Assembly (NCBI RefSeq): GCF_000762845.2
Contig: NZ_JRMQ02000013.1
Span: forward strand, 1-59,617
Length of the DNA stretch: 59,617 nt
DNA from: Helicobacter japonicus
Lineage (GTDB): Bacteria; Campylobacterota; Campylobacteria; Campylobacterales; Helicobacteraceae
Direction: 5' to 3'
The translations under genes and the position numbers were made by a program. Within the stretch, counting starts at the first letter, position 1, and every line of letters begins with the position of its first letter. This document shows, piece by piece, positions 53,113 through 59,617 of this stretch. The notes under the pieces were generated by a model, which was given only the letters and a program-made list of their open reading frames with translations, was not told the DNA's origin and searched no databases.

Positions 53113-54682
53113 AAATCTTTATGCTTCATTTTTACATTCTTCACATTTTTGTTTAAGTGATGTATCCTTGAGTATCGCCAAGCGTCAAAAAGTAGCACTT
53201 GTGGGAGAATCTGGCTCGGGTAAAAGTATGCTTGCACAGATGATTTTGCGACTTCAAGATAATATTGCTATTCAAAGCGGCGAAATATGCTTTAATCATT
53301 GTAATATCCTTACTCTTAACCCAAAGAATTTACGTGCTTTGCGAGGAAAAGACATTGCTTATATTCCCCAAGAGCCACTCTCAAGCCTAAATCCTCTCCA
53401 CAAATGTGGCAAGCAGATTCTAGAGAGCTTTTATATTCACGCAGATGAGCTTTATCCTCATTTGCGTGGTAAGGCATTGTATATGAAAGCACAAGAGAAG
53501 CTAGAGGAAATTTTAGAATCTGTGGGGCTAGATACACATTTTGCACAAAGTTATCCCTTTGAACTAAGCGGAGGGCAAAAGCAACGTGTGGCAATCGCGA
53601 TGAGTATTATTAATAATCCCGCACTTCTTATTTGTGATGAGCCAACAACTGCGCTTGATGTGCTTGTTCAGCGGCAGATTATGGATTTGCTTTCCCATCT
53701 TAGCACTCAAAGCGCAATTTTATTTATTAGCCACGATTTGGGTGTGGTGAAAGATTTTTGCGATAAGGTTGTCGTAATGAAAGAGGGCAAAGTTGTAGAG
53801 GAAAATACGACAAGTGGGATTTTCACTCAACCCAAACATTCCTATACGCGTTTTCTTATAGAATCTTTAGAGTTACCCCCTAAAGTGCATAAGGCTTTAA
53901 ATTCACAAGAAAACACACTTTTAAAGGTGGAGAATTTGAGTGTGGGTGTGTCTGTGCGGCATTTGTTTAAAACTCATTTTAAGCCTCTTGTATCAAATGT
54001 CAATTTTACCTTGCAAAATGGGCAGATTCTAGGCGTAGCTGGGGCTTCTGGTAGTGGCAAATCAAGCTTAGCATTAGGCTTATTGCGATTGCTTGAAATA
54101 GAGGGAGGTATATATTTTAAAGGGCGTAGATTTACAAATTCAAAAGATATACAAACATTAAGAAAGCATATCAGCATAGTATTTCAAGACCCTTTTTCTT
54201 CGCTTTCACCGAGATTTACCATAGGAGATATTATTGCAGAGGCTTTGGGTGCGAGATTTACTGCTTGTAAGGAAAAAGTGCAATGGGCTTTAGAATCTGT
54301 GGGACTAGATACACATTTTGCACAAAGTTATCCCTTTGAACTAAGCGGAGGACAAAAGCAGCGCGTGGCGATTGCTCGCGCTATCGTGCGTAAGCCAAAT
54401 ATATTGCTCCTTGATGAGCCAACTTCTGCACTTGATAAAAGCTCTCAAAAGCTTATTCTTAGACTTTTATTGCAGCTTCAAGAGCAATTAGATATGAGCT
54501 ATATTTTTATCACGCACGATTTGGAGATTTTACGAGCTTTAAGTGATGAGATTCTTATTTTGCATAAAGGGCGTGTAGTGGAGCAAGGAGCGAGCAAAGA
54601 GGTATTTGTTAATCCTCAAAATGCGTATGCAAAAAGTCTTATTGAGGAGTTTTTTAAAAGAGGCACAAATGATAGAATCTAG
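53096..54682 (+). CDS. yejF: ABC transporter ATPase YejF (two nucleotide-binding domains)
   Basis: 528 residues with two full ABC domains. First: Walker A GESGSGKSM, signature LSGGQKQRVAIAMS, Walker B LLICDEPTTALD. Second: GASGSGKSS, LSGGQKQRVAIARA, LLLDEPTSALD. Each has a switch His (FISHDLG, FITHDLE). Energises YejBE import of peptides such as microcin C in E. coli. The two signature regions are nearly identical at DNA level (77 of 81 bases), unusual for anciently duplicated domains. Overlaps magIII by 14 bases. Confidence 0.95.
   Translation: MILEIKNLYASFLHSSHFCLSDVSLSIAKRQKVALVGESGSGKSMLAQMILRLQDNIAIQSGEICFNHCNILTLNPKNLRALRGKDIAYIPQEPLSSLNPLHKCGKQILESFYIHADELYPHLRGKALYMKAQEKLEEILESVGLDTHFAQSYPFELSGGQKQRVAIAMSIINNPALLICDEPTTALDVLVQRQIMDLLSHLSTQSAILFISHDLGVVKDFCDKVVVMKEGKVVEENTTSGIFTQPKHSYTRFLIESLELPPKVHKALNSQENTLLKVENLSVGVSVRHLFKTHFKPLVSNVNFTLQNGQILGVAGASGSGKSSLALGLLRLLEIEGGIYFKGRRFTNSKDIQTLRKHISIVFQDPFSSLSPRFTIGDIIAEALGARFTACKEKVQWALESVGLDTHFAQSYPFELSGGQKQRVAIARAIVRKPNILLLDEPTSALDKSSQKLILRLLLQLQEQLDMSYIFITHDLEILRALSDEILILHKGRVVEQGASKEVFVNPQNAYAKSLIEEFFKRGTNDRI
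53512..53592 (+). repeat. Intragenic direct repeat in yejF, copy 1
   Basis: 81 bases matching 54289-54369 at 77 positions, offset 777 bases (259 codons). Encodes the signature-motif region of the first ABC domain. Confidence 0.85.
54289..54369 (+). repeat. Intragenic direct repeat in yejF, copy 2
   Basis: Second copy of the 81-base repeat, encoding the signature-motif region of the second ABC domain, in the same frame as copy 1. Confidence 0.85.
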
Positions 54683-55361
54683 TTTTAATTTACTGAAATC
54701 CCTTAAATCTTATGGACTTTTAGCAGGGAAGCCTAGTTGGTGGTGGAAAGGAGCGGGGAGTTTTGAAGTTGTGTTAGGAGCAATTTTAGTGCAAAATACG
54801 CAATGGAGCAAAGTAGAATCTATGCTCGAATCTATGCGTAAAGCGAGTATTTTAAGCGGGGATTGCCAAAAAGATTTACAATCTTTGGCGCAGGTAGATT
54901 CTATGATTTTACAATCACATATTATTGGTTTGCAGAGACAAAAATCAGCTTATATTAAGAGTATTTCACAGGCGATTTTAACAGATTTTGGAAGTTTTGA
55001 AAGTTTTAAGGAAAATGTGGATTTTGAATGGCTTATCACGCAAAAAGGCATAGGACGCGAGAGTGCGTATGCAATTTTAAATTATGCTTGTGCGCGTGAA
55101 GTAATGGTTGTCGATAGATACACTTACAAGTTACTTTGTGTGCTTGGTAGGGAAATAGAGGATTATGAGGAATTGCGGAGCTTTTGTGAGAATGGCATAA
55201 AAGAGAATCTTGCTTTAGTTTATGAGCTTTATCCACAGGATATGAGCCTAGCACAGATTTTTGCGCGCTTTCACGGCAAGATTGTAGAGTTTAGCAAGAG
55301 CAAAGGCGATACAAAGCAACTTGCAAGAGATATATGTCTTAAAATATTATCATTGAGGTGA
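54669..55361 (+). CDS. magIII: 3-methyladenine DNA glycosylase MagIII (endonuclease III-like)
   Basis: 230 residues from the ATG at 54669 inside the yejF end; the frame extends upstream only within yejF. HhH-GPD fold: PSWWWKGAGSFEVVLGAILVQNT, then WLITQKGIGRESAYAILNYACAREVMVVDRYTY with catalytic Asp in MVVD, and ARFHGKIVEFSK, all closely like H. pylori MagIII as I recall it. The endonuclease III lysine position is Glu and the C-terminal Fe-S cysteine loop is absent, fitting a base-excising glycosylase without lyase activity. Confidence 0.9.
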   Translation: MIESSFNLLKSLKSYGLLAGKPSWWWKGAGSFEVVLGAILVQNTQWSKVESMLESMRKASILSGDCQKDLQSLAQVDSMILQSHIIGLQRQKSAYIKSISQAILTDFGSFESFKENVDFEWLITQKGIGRESAYAILNYACAREVMVVDRYTYKLLCVLGREIEDYEELRSFCENGIKENLALVYELYPQDMSLAQIFARFHGKIVEFSKSKGDTKQLARDICLKILSLR

Positions 55362-55486
55362 GATAAGATTTGAGACTTAGTTTATAAAAGTAAAATAATA
55401 TTTTATTAATATTTAAAAAGTATTTTTATATACTCAAGCATTTTTTTCAAAGAAGCAGAAGCGCAATATTTTTAAAGGAGGCAATA

Positions 55487-56260
55487 ATGAGAAAATTTTT
55501 TTCATTATTTGTCTTATTATCCTTAGTTACCTCCTTGTATAGCTGTCAGCCTATGCTAGGTGGTTGTTATAATATACAAATGGGCTTGGGTGCTTATGTG
55601 AATAATCAGTTTTTTAACCCATCTACACTTACAAATGTCGGTGGGTATGTTACTCCGCGTTTGGCTTGGTGGAATAAGCGGTGGCACACAGGACTTGAGG
55701 CAAACTTTGGCATTGCAAAAGTTAAAGGCGATAGCACAAAAGCCCTCTATTTTTTTGAGAATGATAAGCACACAAATAGTGGCATAATTAATGCCTCTAT
55801 CTTTGGCGGGGTAAATCTAGGCACACTTCAATCTCCTATTTTTTTAGATATGCTTCTTTTTACACATTTTAATATCTATGACCAAAGCACTCGTAGTATT
55901 GAAAATGGATATTTATATACTGGTATGCAGCTTTCCCATATTGTGTATATGAGCGATTTTTGGAATCTAGAATGGGGGCTTGGCTATGGATATATGCTCC
56001 TTGGATTTTATGATATAAATATGAGTGCGAATATACCTTATCCATACACAATCCCTACACGTGTGCAATCACAACCTAATCATTTATTAAAAGCCTACAC
56101 GACTCTCACTATGGGGCGGACATATTATATGCGTTTAAATATAATGTATTTTACACCACAAGATTCAAAAAGTTTTGCTTTATATAGCGATAATATGAAA
56201 TTCTCCCATAAAGGCGACATAATGGTAGGCTTAGAATTTGGGTGGAATTTAAAATATTAA
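55487..56260 (+). CDS. Surface-exposed beta-barrel protein, possibly lipidated
   Basis: 257 residues. The N-terminal signal MRKFFSLFVLLSLVTSLYSC fits a lipobox (LYSC) or ordinary cleavage just after. Mature part is barrel-like (CYNIQMGLGAYVNNQFF, GGYVTPRLAWWNKRWHTGLE, GWNLKY end) with aromatic girdles. AAAGGAGG precedes the ATG. Upstream of the fumarase genes by 146 bases on the same strand; functional link unlikely. Family not recognised. Confidence 0.72.
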   Translation: MRKFFSLFVLLSLVTSLYSCQPMLGGCYNIQMGLGAYVNNQFFNPSTLTNVGGYVTPRLAWWNKRWHTGLEANFGIAKVKGDSTKALYFFENDKHTNSGIINASIFGGVNLGTLQSPIFLDMLLFTHFNIYDQSTRSIENGYLYTGMQLSHIVYMSDFWNLEWGLGYGYMLLGFYDINMSANIPYPYTIPTRVQSQPNHLLKAYTTLTMGRTYYMRLNIMYFTPQDSKSFALYSDNMKFSHKGDIMVGLEFGWNLKY

Positions 56261-56406
56261 GGAGACCAAGTTAATGCTTTATAGATCTTCGCGCTTTTGT
56301 GGGCTTACACAAAAATAAACTCTATGGGCTTTATAGTAAGCTTCATCTCACACTTACCCATTTAGATTCTGCATCTTCAAATTCAAATAAAAATAAGGAG
56401 GAAGTA

Positions 56407-57252
56407 ATGAGAGAAGTGCAATACGAAGATATTAAATCTGCTGTTGCTAAACTTGCCATTAATGCGTGTTGTATCCAAACGCCGGATATTAAACGCGCTT
56501 TTAGTGCGGCAAAAGGAAGCGAGAAGTCTGCTTTGGGGCAAAATATCCTAGATACGCTTATTGAAAATGGCAAGATTGCAGAAAGCAATATGATGCCTAT
56601 CTGTCAAGATACAGGAATGACTGTGGTATTTGTAGAAATTGGACAAGATGTGCATATTACAGGAGGTTATCTTGAAGATGCAATTAATGAGGGCATTAAA
56701 GAAGGTTATACCAATGGTTATTTGCGTAAGTCTGTCGTAGAAGAACCACTCTATGAGCGCAAAAATACGACAAACAATTCTCCTGCGGTGATTCATACGC
56801 GTATGATTAAAGGTGATAAATTACATTTAAAAGTTTGCCCCAAAGGCTTTGGAAGCGAGAATAAGAGCATTCTAAAAATGCTTGTCCCAGCCGATGGCAT
56901 TGAGGGTGTAAAAAAAGTATTCACCGAAGCGGTGAAACTTGCAGGACCCAATGCTTGTCCTCCTATGGTGATTGGCGTAGGAATTGGCGGGACAATGGAA
57001 AAGGCAGCACTTCTAGCAAAACAAGCCGCAGTGCGTGAAATAGATTCTAAGAATCCCGATGCGCGTTATGCGAAGCTTGAAGAGGAATTGCTAGAAATTG
57101 CAAACAGCACCGGTGTAGGACCACAAGGGCTAGGCGGGACAACTACGGCATTTAAGGTTAATGTAGAATGGTATCCTACACACATTGCGGGGCTTCCTGT
57201 GGCGGTGAATATCAACTGCCACGCTGCGCGACACGCGGATATTGAGCTTTAA
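56407..57252 (+). CDS. Class I fumarate hydratase, alpha subunit
   Basis: 281 residues from the ATG at 56407, which has AAGGAGG upstream; the open frame from 56299 has no site. Corresponds to the N-terminal domain of FumA/FumB (TtdA-like). [4Fe-4S] cysteines are expected in PICQDTGM, NACPPMVIGVGIGGT and VNINCHAARH. Interconverts fumarate and malate; oxygen-sensitive. Ends ten bases before the beta subunit. H. pylori and C. jejuni rely on class II FumC (recalled), so this type is notable. Base composition rises toward the 3' end. Confidence 0.93.
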   Translation: MREVQYEDIKSAVAKLAINACCIQTPDIKRAFSAAKGSEKSALGQNILDTLIENGKIAESNMMPICQDTGMTVVFVEIGQDVHITGGYLEDAINEGIKEGYTNGYLRKSVVEEPLYERKNTTNNSPAVIHTRMIKGDKLHLKVCPKGFGSENKSILKMLVPADGIEGVKKVFTEAVKLAGPNACPPMVIGVGIGGTMEKAALLAKQAAVREIDSKNPDARYAKLEEELLEIANSTGVGPQGLGGTTTAFKVNVEWYPTHIAGLPVAVNINCHAARHADIEL

Positions 57253-57262
57253 GGAGGGAAAA

Positions 57263-57820
57263 ATGGGAGAGCCAAAAAAAATTACTGCACCTTTGAGTAA
57301 AGAAGTAGCAAAAAGTCTTAAAGCAGGGGAGAGCGTTTTGATTAGCGGGACGATTCTCTGCGCGCGTGATGCGGCACATAAAGCCCTGACAGAAGCGTTA
57401 GCGCGTGGAGAAAAACTCCCTGTGGATTTAAAGGGTGAGACGATTTATTATCTAGGACCCACTCCTGCAAAGCCGGGCAATGCGATTGGTAGTGCTGGAC
57501 CTACGACAAGCGGGAGAATGGATAAATACACGCCGACAATCATTGAGCAAGGCATTCACGGAATGATTGGCAAGGGCTATCGTAGCAAGGAAGTTATAGA
57601 TTCTATGGTAAAGCACGGCGTGGTGTATATGGTGGCTGTGGGTGGCGCAGCGGCACTGATTTCAAAATGTATCACAAAATACGAGGTTTTAGCCTATCCC
57701 GAGCTAGGACCTGAAGCGGTTGCTAGACTTACGATTGAAAACTTCCCCGCTATTGTCGCCATTGACGCAGAGGGCAACAATTACTACGAGGTTGGACAAG
57801 CTCCGTATAGGAAAATTTAG
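57263..57820 (+). CDS. Class I fumarate hydratase, beta subunit
   Basis: 185 residues from the ATG at 57263 with AAGGAGGG upstream; the frame open from 57242 overlaps the alpha gene. Matches the C-terminal domain of FumA (TtdB-like): GTILCARDAAHKALTEAL, YYLGPTPAKPGNAIGSAGPTTS, KGYRSKEVIDSM, PELGPEAV. Forms the heteromeric enzyme with the alpha subunit. GC content is locally far above its surroundings (35 of 60 bases at 57361-57420). Confidence 0.94.
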   Translation: MGEPKKITAPLSKEVAKSLKAGESVLISGTILCARDAAHKALTEALARGEKLPVDLKGETIYYLGPTPAKPGNAIGSAGPTTSGRMDKYTPTIIEQGIHGMIGKGYRSKEVIDSMVKHGVVYMVAVGGAAALISKCITKYEVLAYPELGPEAVARLTIENFPAIVAIDAEGNNYYEVGQAPYRKI

Positions 57821-57829
57821 CATTTTTAT

Positions 57830-57861
57830 CCCATAGATTCCTAAATAAAGGAATCTATGGG
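57830..57861 (+). terminator. Terminator after the fumarase genes
   Basis: Perfect 13-bp stem CCCATAGATTCCT (57830-57842) with AGGAATCTATGGG (57849-57861), 6-base loop, then CTATTTTAG. Confidence 0.8.
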
Positions 57862-58046
57862 CTATTTTAGATGAATCTTATTTCACTTTTTTTTGAAAAT
57901 TCCATAATTTTAACTCGTATTATACTTTGAAGCATTGTTTCTTTTTTCTCCCTACCTTTTGATAAAATTAAATTTATTTTTACATTTTATAGTATTTCTT
58001 TATTTTTTATATTAAAATTCAAAGTTTAAAAATACAGGAGGATACA

Positions 58047-59617
58047 ATGAATTTTTTTCGTTCTTTAAATATTGGCACAAAAATTGTGTTTGCTTTTTCA
58101 AGTATATTGCTTGTTTGTATGTTCATTGTTACGATAATTATTGTAACAATTTCACATAATATTCAAGAAGAAGAATCAAATAAAATGCTTATCAACGCCG
58201 CCAAACGTGAAGCAAATTGGGCAGAGGGAATTTTTAATGGAATTTTTACTGCTATGAATGCCTCAAGAGGGTTTGTATTGCGTGATGTGCAAAATGGCGG
58301 ACAGGCTATTTTAGAAAATGATGTTATAGATATGTTTGATAGCAATGAATGGGGAAATTTTGCTTATGTATATATTGCCAAAGATGAGCGATACAGAGGT
58401 GAGAGAATTGTAAATCCTAAGCATAGATTGCCCAATGGTGATTTTATGGTTTTAGCCATTAGTGATGGAAATAACGAAAGTCATATTATCCAAGCAAGTG
58501 AATCAATTGCAAATTTTAATAGTGTGCAAAAAGCCTTAGAGACAGGGAAACCAGTGGTAGGTTCGCCCTCGTGGCAAACTATTAATGGTAAAGAGTATTT
58601 TGGTATGGGGATAAATCAGCCTCTTATAGATAAGAGAGGTGTTGTATATGGGGTTTTAGGCGTATTTATTGATTTGGCAAGCGTTTCGGCAATACTTCAA
58701 GATCCTAAAAATTCTATTTATAAGGGCGACTTTAAGGGTATGTATGCGACAGATTCGACCATTGCCGCTCACGGGAGAAAAGAATTTTTGGGTAAATTTT
58801 TACGAGAAGTAAATCAAAGTCCTACAATGAATGAACTCAAACACGCAATTGAAAATCAAATTGAGGGAATCTTTAGCTATATCAATTCACTAGGTGAGAT
58901 GAGTTATACCTCTGTGGCAAATGTCTATATTGGTGATAGTGATGATATAGCAGCGGTATGGACAATCATTGTTTCGGCTCCAGAGAGTTCTATTTATGCA
59001 TCTGTTTTAAAGCTTAGAAATATAATGATAGCTGCAAATCTTGTTGTTGTCGTTGTTGTAACATTTATGATATTTATTTTTGTTCGCACACAAATTGTTG
59101 CACGATTAAGAAATATTTCGCACTTGCTTTTTGACTTCTTTAAATATATCCGCCACGAAGTAGAGAATCCTCCAGCATTATTAACTCCAAAGGCAAATGA
59201 TGAGTTTGGGCAAATGGCAAAAGAAATTAATGAAAACATACAAGACGTGCAAGAAGGTTTAGATAAAGATAAAAAGGCGGTAGAACAAGCAATTCAAACT
59301 GCTAAGGCAATAGAAAATGGAGATTTGACTGCTAGAATTGTAGAGAATCCTCATAATCCACAGCTTAATGAATTAAAAGAAGTGCTTAATGCAATGCTTA
59401 ATGTGCTTCAACATAGAGTAGGTAGTGATATGAATGAGATTGTTCGTGTGTTTGAATCTTATAAATCTCTTGATTTCACAACAGAAGTGGTTAATGCTTC
59501 AGGTAGTGTGGAAATAACTACAAATACCCTAGGAGAAGAAATTAGAAAAATGCTATCAACAAGTGCTGCCTTTGCTCAAACATTAGGTGAAGAAGCTCAA
59601 AATCTTCAAGAAGCAGT
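58047..59617 (+). CDS. Methyl-accepting chemotaxis protein, 3' end missing
   Basis: About 523 codons, running off the right edge before the signalling tip. Starts MNFFRSLNIGTKIVFAF after AGGAGG. Membrane helices at about 12-36 and 325-350; the periplasmic part (WGNFAYVYIAKDERYRG, YFGMGINQPLIDKRGVVYGVLGVFIDL) is dCache-like and differs from that of the receptor at 1-1586, so a different ligand is likely. The cytoplasmic part from the HAMP-like region (DEFGQMAKEINENIQ, PHNPQLNELKEVLN) is very similar to the other receptor, and the final 99 bases are identical to its inverted copy. Confidence 0.93.
   Translation, partial: MNFFRSLNIGTKIVFAFSSILLVCMFIVTIIIVTISHNIQEEESNKMLINAAKREANWAEGIFNGIFTAMNASRGFVLRDVQNGGQAILENDVIDMFDSNEWGNFAYVYIAKDERYRGERIVNPKHRLPNGDFMVLAISDGNNESHIIQASESIANFNSVQKALETGKPVVGSPSWQTINGKEYFGMGINQPLIDKRGVVYGVLGVFIDLASVSAILQDPKNSIYKGDFKGMYATDSTIAAHGRKEFLGKFLREVNQSPTMNELKHAIENQIEGIFSYINSLGEMSYTSVANVYIGDSDDIAAVWTIIVSAPESSIYASVLKLRNIMIAANLVVVVVVTFMIFIFVRTQIVARLRNISHLLFDFFKYIRHEVENPPALLTPKANDEFGQMAKEINENIQDVQEGLDKDKKAVEQAIQTAKAIENGDLTARIVENPHNPQLNELKEVLNAMLNVLQHRVGSDMNEIVRVFESYKSLDFTTEVVNASGSVEITTNTLGEEIRKMLSTSAAFAQTLGEEAQNLQEA
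59519..59617. repeat. Terminal inverted repeat, right copy (99 bp)
   Basis: Exact reverse complement of bases 1-99; identity stops at base 59518. Lies in the chemoreceptor cytoplasmic domain. Confidence 0.9.

Noticed and set aside
1-59617. CRISPR array, prophage, insertion sequence, tRNA or rRNA
   Set aside because: No regularly spaced repeats, transposase or integrase motifs, or tRNA T-loop patterns were seen on either strand; a short tRNA could still be missed without tRNAscan.

Overview
The window is AT-rich, tightly packed epsilonproteobacterial DNA, most likely from an enterohepatic Helicobacter (H. hepaticus-like). That placement is inferred from gene content and order, not from a search: the rpmE-rsmI-rlmB-aminotransferase-hom-yraN cluster shared with Campylobacter, the ccdA / dihydroorotase-like / aminofutalosine deaminase-like group, a fused trpCF, MagIII, tandem bacteriohemerythrins, many outer membrane beta-barrels, and G/C homopolymer switches. 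No rRNA, tRNA, CRISPR array, insertion sequence or prophage is visible, and no gap between genes exceeds 300 bases.

Layout. 1-3679: a chemoreceptor gene cut by the left edge, then htpG. 3933-8646: patatin-like phospholipase, radical SAM/SPASM protein and two large outer membrane proteins. 8796-13770: hemJ, argH, demethylmenaquinone methyltransferase, malate:quinone oxidoreductase, efp. 13958-20552: ribosomal protein L31, two rRNA methyltransferases, a RodZ-like membrane protein with a periplasmic partner, an aminotransferase, hom and yraN. 20613-32133: a twelve-gene minus-strand run with overlaps or gaps of at most about 20 bases, from ccdA down through a metal-site-less dihydroorotase homologue, mscS, an aminofutalosine deaminase-like enzyme, a low-Mr phosphatase, an ArsC-like protein, an NlpC/P60 lipoprotein and a metal ABC transporter, ending in a three-domain RNA repair enzyme (kinase, phosphatase, RNA ligase). 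32277-42535: DEAD-box helicase, M23 peptidase, L21/L27/Obg, an outer membrane protein behind a 14-G tract, RNase HII, two hemerythrins, a CapA-like protein and trpCF. 42620-50932: an autotransporter, cstA, two outer membrane proteins, a phase-variable glycosyltransferase that is frame-shifted here, and a YbdD/YjiX gene. 51003-57820: yejBEF without yejA, magIII, a surface lipoprotein, and a two-subunit class I fumarase. 58047-59617: a second chemoreceptor cut by the right edge.

The strongest single observation is the YbdD/YjiX gene (50693). Its frame ends Lys-Cys-TGA-TAG where the family normally ends Cys-Cys, and a small GGU-loop hairpin follows the TGA at a bacterial-SECIS-like distance. It therefore looks like a selenoprotein ending in Cys-Sec. 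Its usual partner cstA lies about 3.4 kb away, separated by an islet of two surface proteins and the switchable glycosyltransferase.

Other signals: a very frequent word AGAWTCT on both strands; G/C and T tracts in front of or inside surface genes; a 77/81-base repeat inside yejF; and a perfect 99-base inverted repeat at the two window ends. The last is best read as an assembly boundary inside a repeated chemoreceptor domain rather than as biology.
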